Shown one piece after another: positions 51,020 through 58,856 of a DNA stretch of 64,000 nucleotides (position 1 is the first letter of the stretch; every line of letters begins with the position of its first letter). Both the position numbers and the translations under genes were made by a program. The notes beneath the pieces are model-generated. The model had not been told where the DNA came from and ran no database searches. It saw only the letters and a list, made by a program, of their open reading frames with translations. The DNA lies in the NCBI RefSeq assembly GCF_015709525.1, contig NZ_JADNRA010000014.1, positions 1 to 64,000 of the forward strand, in the 5' to 3' direction. Origin of the DNA: Methylocystis sp. L43 (GTDB taxonomy: Bacteria > Pseudomonadota > Alphaproteobacteria > Rhizobiales > Beijerinckiaceae).

Positions 51020-53620
51020 ATGGAAACGGTCGCGGCCGATCGCGCCATTCTCGACGCTTTTGATGAAGCTCTTTGCATCCTCGAATCGTCGGGCGCCCTG
51101 CGATCGATGAACCGAGCCGCCGAACGTCTCACGGGCTATCGCGAAGGGGAGCTTCGCGGCCAGCCTTTCTTTCCGCAGGTTCTCGCGCCAGACGCCGATG
51201 ATTTCGAGCCCTCGTCGCCCTCGCTGCGCGGCCGCCAGCGGCTGTCTCTGCGCATTCGGCGCAAGGATGGACCAACGCTTGACGTTCGCTGCGAGATCGA
51301 CTCGCTTTCCGGCAATGGCGATGGCGGATCGCTGCTCAAACTTCGTTCGCTCGACGGGCCGAATGAGCCCGATGCGCTCGACGAGACGACGAAAAAGCTC
51401 GAAACCATCTTCGGCGGCATGGTCGATGGTCTGGTTGTGATCAATGAGGCCGGCGACATATTGCTCTTCAGCAGAGGCGCGGAGAAGCTGTTCGGCTACC
51501 GCGCCGAGGAAGCGCTTGGAAGGAACGTCAAGCTGTTGATGCCTTCGCCCTATCGCGAGGCGCATGACAGTTATCTTGCCGCCTACAGGCGAACCGGCGT
51601 CAAGAAGATCATTGGCGTGGGCCAGGAGGTCGTCGGGCGTCGCAAGGACGGCACCACCTTCCCGATGTATCTGTCGATCGGCGAAATCTGGCTCGAAGGA
51701 ACGCGCTACTTCGTCGGCGTCACCCATGATCTGACGCGGCTCAAGCGCGCCGAGGACAGGTTGCTGACGCTTTCCGCCGCCGTCGAGCAAAGTCCGATCG
51801 CGGTGATGATCACCAATAAGCACGGTGAAATCGAATATGTGAACAGCCGCTTCGCCAGCCTGACCGGCTACCCGCCGCATGAGCTCATCGGCCGGAACCC
51901 GAGGATGCTTCAATCGAAGCGGACCGAGGGCGATCAATATCGGCGGCTTTGGGAGAGCATTCGCGCCGGCGTTGAATGGCGCGGACAGATCCAGGACAAA
52001 AGAAAGGACGGCGAGCTCTATTGGGCTTCCGAAATCGTCACGCCCCTACGCGACGCGAATGGCGAGATCACCCATTATCTCGCCATGCAGCAGGATATCA
52101 CCGAACAGAAGCGCGACAAGGAGGCGCTGTTCGAGAGCGAACAGCGTTTCCGGCAGATCGCCGACATGGCCGGCGATTGGCTGTGGGAGCAGGATCAGGA
52201 CGGCCGCTACACTTATAGCAGCAGCGCCGTCGAGGACGTGCTCGGCATGACGCCCGACGAAGTTCTCGGCAAGACCTATGTCGATCTCTTCGCGAAGGAG
52301 AGCGCAGAAGACGCTGCTCTCAAGACGGCGCCGAGCCCGATCGCGCTGCGCCGCGCCTTCCATCGCGTCGTCAACCACTACCGGCACAAGAACGACGGCG
52401 ACGTCTTCACCGAGTCGACCGGCGCGCCGATCTTCGACGAAGGCGGCCGACTGGTAAAATGGCGCGGCGTCGATCACGACATCACCTCGCGCAAAAAATT
52501 CGAAGACGCGCTGCGCGTGCGCAACCGCGCGATCGAATCCGTCCCGATCGGCATTGCGGTCTGGGACGCGCAGGCGCCTCGCGTTCCGAACATCTACGTC
52601 AATCCGGCGCTGAGCCGGATCACCGGCTTCACCCGCGAAGAGCTGCTCGGGCACAGCCTGCATCTATTGCGCGGGCCGGAGACGGACCCTGCGGCGCTCG
52701 AGGAAATCCGCAACGCGATCGTGCATCGCACGAGCTGCCAGGTGGTGGTGAAATTCTATCGCAAGGACGGCGTCTCCTTCTGGGACGAACTCTCGATCTC
52801 GCCGGTCGCCAACGAGGCGGGGCGCATCACCCATTTCGTCAGCGTTCACGCCGATATTTCCGATCGGCGGCGGGTCGAAGAGAACCGCCACGAACTCGAA
52901 ATCGCCAAGCAGATCCAGCTGTCGCTGCTGCCGAACGCGCCGCTGCGCACCCCGCATATGGAGATCGCCGGAATCTGCGTGCCGGCGACCCATGTCGGCG
53001 GCGATTATTTCGACTATTTCGAAAATTCCGGCGTGATCGACATCGTCATCGCCGACGTTTCCGGCCATAGCGTCGGCGCGGCGCTGATCATGACCGAAGT
53101 GCGCAGCACGCTGCGCGCCGAAACGCGCAAGGCGACCAACGCTTTAAGCGGGCCGGCGGAGCTGTTGCACGACCTCAATGAGCTCCTGCACGAGGACCTG
53201 ACCGCCGCCGACCTCTTCATCACCATGTTCTATTGCCGGTTCCTGCCGCGCACGCGCACGCTGCAATACGCCAACGCCGGCCAAAATCCGCCCTTGCTGC
53301 TGCGCGCGGAGGGCGCCGTGTGCGTGCAGCTCGACGGCGACGGCCTGGTGCTCGGCGTCATTCGCGCGGTCGAATTCAAGGAGGGGAGCATCGAACTCGC
53401 CGCGGGCGACAAGCTGCTGTTCTACACCGATGGAATCACCGAGGCGCAAAACCGCCAGGGCGACTTCTTTGGACTCGAGCGCCTGTCCGCCGCGTTCATG
53501 CAGCATCGCAGCCTCTCGCCGCGCGACCTCATCAAGGCGGTGCTCGCCGACGTGCGCGCCTTCCGCGGCGAGGCGCCGGCGTCGGACGACGTGGCCATGG
53601 TGGTGGCGCAAGTGTGCTGA
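51020..53620 (+). CDS. Multi-PAS sensor with C-terminal PP2C/SpoIIE phosphatase (RsbU-like)
   Basis: 866 residues. PAS domains at about 1-110, 124-246, 250-370, 372-495 and 500-615, then a SpoIIE-type PP2C domain (about 625-866) with metal-binding Asp in VGGDYFDYF, IADVSGH, FYTDGITEAQ and SDDVAM. PAS2 is strikingly FixL-like (LMPSPYREAHDSYLAAYRR, RRKDGTTFPMYLSIGE) and keeps the His (H182) that is the haem ligand in FixL. The distal Arg that contacts O2 there is Gln (Q202). It would dephosphorylate the STAS protein at 46808. It follows the GDH gene by three bases. Confidence 0.9.
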   Translation: METVAADRAILDAFDEALCILESSGALRSMNRAAERLTGYREGELRGQPFFPQVLAPDADDFEPSSPSLRGRQRLSLRIRRKDGPTLDVRCEIDSLSGNGDGGSLLKLRSLDGPNEPDALDETTKKLETIFGGMVDGLVVINEAGDILLFSRGAEKLFGYRAEEALGRNVKLLMPSPYREAHDSYLAAYRRTGVKKIIGVGQEVVGRRKDGTTFPMYLSIGEIWLEGTRYFVGVTHDLTRLKRAEDRLLTLSAAVEQSPIAVMITNKHGEIEYVNSRFASLTGYPPHELIGRNPRMLQSKRTEGDQYRRLWESIRAGVEWRGQIQDKRKDGELYWASEIVTPLRDANGEITHYLAMQQDITEQKRDKEALFESEQRFRQIADMAGDWLWEQDQDGRYTYSSSAVEDVLGMTPDEVLGKTYVDLFAKESAEDAALKTAPSPIALRRAFHRVVNHYRHKNDGDVFTESTGAPIFDEGGRLVKWRGVDHDITSRKKFEDALRVRNRAIESVPIGIAVWDAQAPRVPNIYVNPALSRITGFTREELLGHSLHLLRGPETDPAALEEIRNAIVHRTSCQVVVKFYRKDGVSFWDELSISPVANEAGRITHFVSVHADISDRRRVEENRHELEIAKQIQLSLLPNAPLRTPHMEIAGICVPATHVGGDYFDYFENSGVIDIVIADVSGHSVGAALIMTEVRSTLRAETRKATNALSGPAELLHDLNELLHEDLTAADLFITMFYCRFLPRTRTLQYANAGQNPPLLLRAEGAVCVQLDGDGLVLGVIRAVEFKEGSIELAAGDKLLFYTDGITEAQNRQGDFFGLERLSAAFMQHRSLSPRDLIKAVLADVRAFRGEAPASDDVAMVVAQVC

Positions 53621-53635
53621 CGTCGAACGATGAAC

Positions 53636-54115
53636 TCACGGATCGACGGTCAGAACTTTCCCGGCCTTATTCGCGGCGATCCATTTGTTCAGTTCAGTGA
53701 CGTGACTAAGCTCTTCCGCGACAAACTCCTTGGCGAGGATCTTGATCTCCGGGTCGGACGTCGTGTCGAGAACGTGCTGGTAATATTTGAGGCCCGCGGT
53801 CTCGGCGTCGAGCGCAATCTCAAGAGCCTGTTCGCGTCCAATGAACGGATCGGCGGCCCAGATCGCCGCCGTCTCGGGGCTCTCCAGTCCGGGCCAGACG
53901 AACTCGTCCGGCCTCATCTTGGGCAATTCACGAAAGCCGCCACGGGCCTGCGCCTCGGCCAGATGCAGTCTGGAATAATCCGCCAATCGACGAAACAGTT
54001 TGCCGACTTCGCGATTGCCGCCTGACTCCATGGCGTCGGCCAGTTGCCCGTAGCGGTTGGCCGCTTCGAATTCCAGATGGATGGCATAAGCGAGAAATTC
54101 CTCGACCGATTCCAT
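53636..54115 (-). CDS. Ferritin-like (rubrerythrin-type) protein
   Basis: 159 residues, four-helix bundle with paired carboxylates: AIHLEFEAANRYGQLADAME, RLHLAEAQARGG, IALDAETAGLKYYQHVLD and EFVAEELSHVTEL (ExxH). It is a shorter paralogue of the ferritin half of the upstream fusion protein, sharing RLHLAEA, the FVWP/YVWP motif and EIWAADP/AIWAADP. The 81-base gap and common direction suggest one operon. Likely a di-iron peroxidase or iron-handling protein. Confidence 0.82.
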   Translation of the reverse strand: MESVEEFLAYAIHLEFEAANRYGQLADAMESGGNREVGKLFRRLADYSRLHLAEAQARGGFRELPKMRPDEFVWPGLESPETAAIWAADPFIGREQALEIALDAETAGLKYYQHVLDTTSDPEIKILAKEFVAEELSHVTELNKWIAANKAGKVLTVDP

Positions 54116-54196
54116 GTCTCCCCCTCGCTCGCTGAGCTCAGAAGCGAGCGGCGGCCACGTAAGGCCGCCCCCGCCTTGAGCTATCAGGTTCCTCGC

Positions 54197-55102
54197 TTAA
54201 GCGTTCGCGCTTGACGGGTTCTTTATGGTCCATTCTTCGCGCGTGATCCAGGCTTCGAGAATTTTGACGTGCTCGGCCTCTTCCTTGACGAATTCCTTCG
54301 CCATCGCTTCGATCTCCGGCGACTTGGTTTTGGCGGCCACGGCCCGATAAAACTCATAGCCTCGGCGTTCGCCCTGCAGGGCGGCCTTCAAGCCGTCGAG
54401 CCGCGACAGGGTCGGATCGGCGGCCCAGATTTCGGTGCGTTCCGGGGTCGCATGATTTGGCCACACGTAATCGGGCGGAATGACCGCCGAAAGGTCGATC
54501 GATCCCGCGCGCTTCTTGGCCTCGGCGAGATGCAGGCGTGAAAAGCCGGCGAGCTGTCGAAACAGTTTGGCGACTTCCGTATTGCCGCAGCCTTCCATCA
54601 TGCCGGCGAGTTCATCGAAATGAATCGCCGCATCCTCTTCGACCTTCACGGCGTAGCCGATGAATTCATCCACCGTGGCGATCTCAATGCCGCCCGTGTA
54701 GCGCTTCGCGGCATGGGTGATATGGGCGCCCTGCGCCGGCAGCGTTTGATCGCCTTCGAATTTGACGAGGATGTCCTCGTTACGGACGAAACATTGGCAC
54801 GCCAGGCGATAGCGCGGCGGCATGTCGTTGACCTCGGCGGCCTCGATCTCGGCTTTGGTGATCTTGCCGAGCTGGCGCAGCATCTCCTTTTCCTTCTCGG
54901 TCAGCGCGATGCCGTATTTCTGGTTGCGGCTGAGATGCGTGACCTCGACGAGGCAGGAGCCGCATTCGCCGTCCTGACAGTCGAAGGGAATGGGAATTTT
55001 ATGCGCCTTGGCCACCGCCAGGATCGTGCCCCGGTCTCCGGCGATCGCATAGACAGTAATGTCGCGCGCAAGGACGGGGGATGAGAATGTCACATTAGCC
55101 AC
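54197..55102 (-). CDS. Fusion of [2Fe-2S] ferredoxin and ferritin-like di-iron domain
   Basis: 301 residues. N-terminal plant-type ferredoxin (about 1-120) with DCQDGECGSCLVEV (C42, C47, C50) and a fourth Cys at 102 or 104. After a short linker comes a rubrerythrin-like bundle (about 140-290) with EEDAAIHFDELAGMME, RLHLAEAKKRAG, LQGERRGYEFYRAV and FVKEEAEHVKIL. The fusion suggests direct electron delivery to the di-iron site, for example to reduce peroxide or O2. GTG start with AGGAG upstream; a 16-bp palindrome lies just before it. Confidence 0.85.
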   Translation of the reverse strand: MANVTFSSPVLARDITVYAIAGDRGTILAVAKAHKIPIPFDCQDGECGSCLVEVTHLSRNQKYGIALTEKEKEMLRQLGKITKAEIEAAEVNDMPPRYRLACQCFVRNEDILVKFEGDQTLPAQGAHITHAAKRYTGGIEIATVDEFIGYAVKVEEDAAIHFDELAGMMEGCGNTEVAKLFRQLAGFSRLHLAEAKKRAGSIDLSAVIPPDYVWPNHATPERTEIWAADPTLSRLDGLKAALQGERRGYEFYRAVAAKTKSPEIEAMAKEFVKEEAEHVKILEAWITREEWTIKNPSSANA

Positions 55103-55117
55103 TGTTTTTGCTCCTTT

Positions 55118-55133
55118 TGTCTGAACTCAGACA
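55118..55133. promoter_or_regulatory. Palindromic operator candidate before the ferredoxin-ferritin operon
   Basis: TGTCTGA-AC-TCAGACA, perfect 7-bp arms around two bases, immediately upstream of the ribosome-binding site. It could be a repressor site or an mRNA hairpin. Confidence 0.5.
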
Positions 55134-55872
55134 TGTTTTGGCGTTTAAGGGGCAATCCGGGTCTAAATGTAAGCTCACCGGAGGTATTCTAAGCGGCAGC
55201 CCAGCCCGTTATCTTGCCAGAGACTTTGCAAAGCAGAAATCTCGCCACGCAATACGACGCGCTGGAGGACGCATTGTCGCACGCGTGCGGTATTACTGAT
55301 GCGATGGCGCGAAGCTGAGGTGAATCCGATCGTCGCCGCATGGCGACTCGCCATGGCGGCGCTGAAAGTGCGCTGAGAAGGCGCGCCAAGAATCGGGCGA
55401 GCAGCGGGCGCGCGAAGATTTCCCGCCGCCGTAAGGCGCGGGGGGCGAGCGGTCCGGGACGCCCCCGGCCATCGCTGGCCGCAGCGCAAAAAATTGTCTT
55501 CGACGGCCGGATTCTCCCGGACACGGATCGCGTCGTCTCGCCGCCTCCGGGCTGAGGGAGCCGCTCCCCATCGTTCGGGTAACCGACGCCTGCGCCATCC
55601 TCGGATATTATGGTCCGGGCTTTCAAAGCCTGCACATGAGGTTCGCTAAGCCTTGCGGCCTATCGAAGGGCTCATGCGTCTCCGCGCAAAGGAGAGAAGC
55701 CCAGACCGGCGACGCGCCGCCGGACCAGGGAACGAGGGTCGTTCGTCCCGCCGGATCCGTCCTTCGCCGGCGCCGCTCGACCCTGAGCCGCGCCCTCGCT
55801 TGACGAAGGCGAGCGGATGATAGGAATTTATTCCATGGATGTCAAGAGGCGCGCGGGAAGCCTGCTCACAGC

Positions 55873-56006
55873 GTCATGGCCGCGCTTGTCGCGGCCATCC
55901 ACGCGACGACGTGCTGAAATGTGAGAGCATGAGCCGAACGCCTTTTTCAGCGTGAAACGCTTCGCGATGTCCTGGCGTGGATGGCCGGGACAAGCCCGGC
56001 CATGAC
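55873..56006. repeat. Inverted repeat, family B
   Basis: 32-bp arms 55873-55904 and 55975-56006, complementary with two mismatches. Each arm is itself near-palindromic (GGCCGCGCTTGTCGCGGCC). About 70 bases separate them. It is an intergenic palindromic repeat with no coding content. Confidence 0.8.
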
Positions 56007-56064
56007 GACTGAAAATGAGCTAAATAAACCCGAGTTCCGAGTCCTGCGCGGCTGAGCAGGCCGC

Positions 56065-56107
56065 ATGCTTCGAGACGGCGCCTTCGGCGCCTCCTCAGCA
56101 TGAGGGT
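56065..56107. repeat. Palindromic repeat family A, half unit (copy 3)
   Basis: CTTCGAGACGGCGCCTTCGG and the following CTCCTCAGCATGAGGG match the right half of the full copies at 512-613 and 57291-57410. The left arm is missing. Confidence 0.7.
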
Positions 56108-56131
56108 GCGAATATGATGGCGCGCTCCAGC

Positions 56132-56237
56132 GTCATTCCCGACAGGCCGAAGGCCTGATTGGGAATCCAGAGCAAATTCGCGAATGATCGGTTTTTCTGG
56201 ATTCCCGATCGCGCGCGATGCGCGCGTCGGGAATGAC
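56132..56237. repeat. Inverted repeat, family C
   Basis: Outer arms GTCATTCCCGAC (56132-56143) and GTCGGGAATGAC (56226-56237). Inner arms GGGAATCCAGA and TCTGGATTCCC at about 56161-56171 and 56196-56206. Small hairpins separate inner and outer arms. A third repeat type next to families A and B. Confidence 0.78.
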
Positions 56238-56383
56238 ACCACGGCCTATCACAAGCGCGCGCGCTGGAACGACAGGTTGGCCCGCGCTTCCAAACGACAG
56301 CGACGGTCCCGCTATCCCTCTTGACGCGCCGCTTGCGCAGCCAATTTCACCCTCATGTGCCCGGCGCAAGCGAGGGTAAGACA

Positions 56384-56692
56384 ATGGCGATTTATCGTGT
56401 ACGCGAAGTCAAATTCATTGAGACCGAAGGCGGCCATGTGAAGCTGAAGCCGCTGCGTGAATATGAGCGGGAATCCTCCGATCCGGCGAGCGTCATCGCC
56501 GAGGTGAGCCGCTTCTTCGAGATGGAGCTCTCCAGCCCCAAGGCGCTCGACGTCGTCGATTTCGACGAGGTGATCGTTCTCGACGAAAAAGGCGCCGTCA
56601 TTGCGCGCTTCGGCGTCGCCGATTTCTGGGAGCAGGAATGGAACGCCGTCGCCGCCAAAAGCGACGCCGCGCCGATCGCGCGCTCGGCTTAA
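56384..56692 (+). CDS. Conserved-looking small protein of unknown function
   Basis: 102 residues, MAIYRVREVKFIETEGGHVK through DFDEVIVLDEKGAVIARFGV. Mixed alpha/beta, acidic, no signal peptide, membrane segment or cysteine. The ATG at 56384 follows GAGGGTAAGA. Codon use looks like its neighbours. I do not recognise the family. It is separated from the next gene by 73 bases and has no evident partner. Confidence 0.65.
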   Translation: MAIYRVREVKFIETEGGHVKLKPLREYERESSDPASVIAEVSRFFEMELSSPKALDVVDFDEVIVLDEKGAVIARFGVADFWEQEWNAVAAKSDAAPIARSA

Positions 56693-56765
56693 GGCGACGC
56701 TAAGACAGTCGCAGGCTCGCAGGGTTGCGACGAAGCGCCGTTGGCGCGTTTCATTCGCCGCCGGC

Positions 56766-57236
56766 TTAAGGGGCGTCGCCGCGAAACGCCGCTTCGACCG
56801 CGGCGATGTCGATCTTCACCATGCCGAGCATCGCCTGAAAGGCGCGGCCGGCGGCGGCGCGATCGTCATCCATGAACATGCGCGGCAAGGCTTCCGGCAC
56901 GATCTGCCAGCGCACGCCAAAGCGATCTCTCAGCCAGCTGCACTGGATCTCGGCGCCGCCGCCTTCGAGCAGCTTATTCCATAGCTCGTCGGTCTCGCGC
57001 TGGTCCTTGGTCATCACCGAGATCGAAAAGTTCTCATTGTGAATCGTCTCGCGGCCCATGTTCAGCCCCTGATAGGGCGCGCCGGCGAGGGTGAAGGAGA
57101 CCAGCAGCGCCGGCCCGTCCGGCTCGCGGCGGAAGGCGCCTTCGAACACTGAATCGGGAATGATCGAGACATAGAAGCGGGCCGCTTCCTCCGCCTGATC
57201 CTTGAAGGCGATACAGGTTCTGACTTTCGACGGCAT
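56766..57236 (-). CDS. VOC family protein, PhnB-like
   Basis: 156 residues with the PhnB-type (3-demethylubiquinone methyltransferase-like) glyoxalase fold: CIAFKDQAEEAARFYVSIIP, GLNMGRETIHNENFSISVMT, and WLRDRFGVRWQIVPEALPRM. The reaction is unknown. AGGAG precedes the ATG at 57236; the frame could run further upstream but only through the palindromic repeat. It is divergent from a MarR regulator and its own VOC partner. Confidence 0.85.
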   Translation of the reverse strand: MPSKVRTCIAFKDQAEEAARFYVSIIPDSVFEGAFRREPDGPALLVSFTLAGAPYQGLNMGRETIHNENFSISVMTKDQRETDELWNKLLEGGGAEIQCSWLRDRFGVRWQIVPEALPRMFMDDDRAAAGRAFQAMLGMVKIDIAAVEAAFRGDAP

Positions 57237-57290
57237 GGCTGCTCCTTGCTTCGTGACTGTCATTTCCAACGCGCGATCGGGTGAAGGTTT

Positions 57291-57410
57291 CCTCATCCTA
57301 AAGGAGCGTGCGGAGCACGCGTCTCGAAGGACGAGGGAACCTTCATGCGCGCCTTTTAGGCTCGCCCTCGTGCTTCGAGACGCCGCCTTCGGCGGCTCCT
57401 CAGCATGAGG
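57291..57410. repeat. Palindromic repeat family A, full copy 2
   Basis: Inner arms GTCTCGAAGGACGAGG (57321-57336) and CCTCGTGCTTCGAGAC (57366-57381), one mismatch. Outer pieces are CCTCATCCTAAAGGAGC and GCTCCTCAGCATGAGG. It sits in the divergent VOC/marR intergenic region. Confidence 0.85.
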
Positions 57411-57455
57411 GCGAAGTTGGGCGGTGATGCGAAAGACTCGACAAACGCAATAAGC

Positions 57456-57467
57456 GTTGATATCAAC
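57456..57467. promoter_or_regulatory. Candidate MarR operator
   Basis: Perfect 12-bp palindrome GTTGATATCAAC, 11 bases before the marR start and next to an ATAATG -10-like hexamer. TTGATATCAA-type palindromes are common MarR-family sites. Autoregulation is likely. Confidence 0.6.
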
Positions 57468-57478
57468 ATAATGACGCC

Positions 57479-57955
57479 ATGTCAAAGAAGCTCCCGATCG
57501 AGGTCGTTCATGAGGTTCGCGACGCCTGTCTCTGCCTTGCGACGCAGCGCGCAGCGCGCACCCTCGCGCGGCGCTTCGATCGCGCCTTCGCGCCGCTTGG
57601 ACTCACCAATGGCCAGTTCTCGCTGATGATGTCGCTCAACGCGCCGCAGGCGCCGATCCTGGGGCGACTCGCGCAGGCGCTCGCCATGGATCGCACGACT
57701 CTCACCGCCGCGCTGAAATCCCTGGAGCGGCGCGGCCTCGTCGAAACGCGTCTCGATGAGAAGGACCGCCGCGCGCGCAGGCTGTTTTTGACCAACGCGG
57801 GCGGCGAACTGCTCGCCGCCGCGCTGCCGATCTGGCGCAAGGAACACGCCGCGCTCGACGCCGGGTTTTCGCACAGCGAAGGACAAAAGCTGCGCAAAGC
57901 GTTGCGCACATTAGGGGCTGAAACTCAAACCGAAGGAAAGGACGTTAAAGCATGA
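57479..57955 (+). CDS. MarR family transcriptional regulator
   Basis: 158 residues. Winged helix-turn-helix with LGLTNGQFSLMMSLNAP, LAQALAMDRTTLTAALKSLE and the wing RLDEKDRRARRLFLTNAG. It overlaps the downstream VOC gene by four bases (ATGA), so both are co-transcribed. A palindrome directly upstream suggests it represses its own operon. The ligand is unknown. Confidence 0.9.
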   Translation: MSKKLPIEVVHEVRDACLCLATQRAARTLARRFDRAFAPLGLTNGQFSLMMSLNAPQAPILGRLAQALAMDRTTLTAALKSLERRGLVETRLDEKDRRARRLFLTNAGGELLAAALPIWRKEHAALDAGFSHSEGQKLRKALRTLGAETQTEGKDVKA

Positions 57956-58440
57956 ACGCCAATGTCGAGAAAAATCCCTCCTGCATGCGATCGATCACGC
58001 CGCATCTCATTTGCGCCGGCGCCGCCGACGCGATCGAATTTTATAAGAAGGCGTTCGGCGCCGAAGAGATGATGCGCTTGCCCGGGCCTGACGGAAGGCT
58101 GATGCATGGCTCCGTGCGGATCGGCGATTCGATGGTGATGCTCGTCGACGAAGTGCCGGAATGGGGCACGCTGGGACCGAAGTCGCTCAAGGGATCGCCC
58201 GTGACCATTCATCTCATGGTCGACGATGTCGACGCCATCTTCGCGCAGGCCGTCGACGCCGGCGCGACGGTCAAAATGCCGGTCGCCGACATGTTCTGGG
58301 GGGACCGCTACGGCCTGGTCGTCGATCCCTTCGGCCATGTGTGGTCGATCGCGACGCATGTGCGCGACATGACTCCCGACGAGATCGCGGCGGCGGGGCG
58401 CGAGGCGATGGCGAAGGGCTGCGCCGAGGCGACGGCCTGA
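57952..58440 (+). CDS. VOC family protein (glyoxalase/bleomycin-resistance-like)
   Basis: 162 residues of the PhnB/YdhR-like VOC type: PHLICAGAADAIEFYKKAFG, DGRLMHGSVRIGDSMVML, VTIHLMVDDVDAIFAQAVDA, MFWGDRYGLVVDPFGHVWSI. The conserved HxH/E-type metal residues are partly present (H in LMHGS, D and H near the end). Translationally coupled to marR. The role could be detoxification of a reactive metabolite; the substrate is unknown. Confidence 0.87.
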   Translation: MNANVEKNPSCMRSITPHLICAGAADAIEFYKKAFGAEEMMRLPGPDGRLMHGSVRIGDSMVMLVDEVPEWGTLGPKSLKGSPVTIHLMVDDVDAIFAQAVDAGATVKMPVADMFWGDRYGLVVDPFGHVWSIATHVRDMTPDEIAAAGREAMAKGCAEATA

Positions 58441-58449
58441 GAAACGGGC

Positions 58450-58499
58450 GTCCTCGTCCTTCGAGACGCGTGCTGCGCATGCGCCTTTAGGATGAGGAA
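58450..58499. repeat. Palindromic repeat family A, half unit (copy 4)
   Basis: TCCTCGTCCTTCGAGACGCG followed by a small hairpin and TTTAGGATGAGG, matching one half of the full copies. It follows the VOC gene stop. Confidence 0.7.
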
Positions 58500-58567
58500 G
58501 CCTTTCACCCGATCACCCGCCTGAGGCAGGAAGCGGGCCGGGGCGCCGGCCCGTTCACGCCAGGCGC

Positions 58568-58822
58568 TTAGTCATTCTCGATCCTGTAACAGGAAAAATC
58601 GCGATCGGTCTGGCCGGTGCGCCAGTCTTTGAGGTCGTGACGGTAGCCCGGGGGATAGGGGAATTTACAATCTCCCGCATAGGCGGGCGGCCGGGCCCTT
58701 CCATACCAGCCGGGCTGGCCTGGAGAGTATCCTGGGGACTGCGCCAAGGCCGCGCCCGCCGCGGCGCCGATCAGCGCCGCGCTCAATGCGCTGGCGAAGA
58801 ACTGTCGCGTCGTGGCTTGCAT
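58568..58822 (-). CDS. Small exported protein of unknown function
   Basis: 84 residues. The signal peptide (FFASALSAALIGAAAGAALA) has a cleavage site near LAQ. The mature part is rich in Pro, Gly and Tyr (GYSPGQPGWYGRARPPAYAG) and ends with two Cys (DCKFPYPPGY, FSCYRIEND) that could form a disulfide. GGGAGG lies six bases before the ATG at 58822. No family recognised. A weak sigma-EcfG-like motif upstream may make it stress-inducible. Confidence 0.65.
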   Translation of the reverse strand: MQATTRQFFASALSAALIGAAAGAALAQSPGYSPGQPGWYGRARPPAYAGDCKFPYPPGYRHDLKDWRTGQTDRDFSCYRIEND

Positions 58823-58856
58823 CGCGCGCCTCCCGTCAAACATCGAATGCGAGAAC

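Larger units (their letters stand above)
55134..56383. other. Gene-poor intergenic stretch
   Basis: Between the divergent ferredoxin-ferritin gene and the small protein at 56384. Short reading frames exist on both strands, but none has a recognisable domain or convincing start, and they overlap each other as GC-rich sequence usually does. The right half holds three different palindromic repeats (55873-56237). The left half (to about 55870) shows no RNA gene that I recognise. Confidence 0.6.

Noticed and set aside
50231-51937. A 568-codon minus-strand frame across the GDH/phosphatase junction
   Set aside because: It spans two well-supported plus-strand genes and has no recognisable motif.
55189-55635. 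Several 70-150 codon frames in the gap after the ferredoxin-ferritin gene
   Set aside because: They overlap one another on both strands, are Arg/Ala-rich, and lack ribosome-binding sites and domains; typical of GC-rich non-coding DNA.
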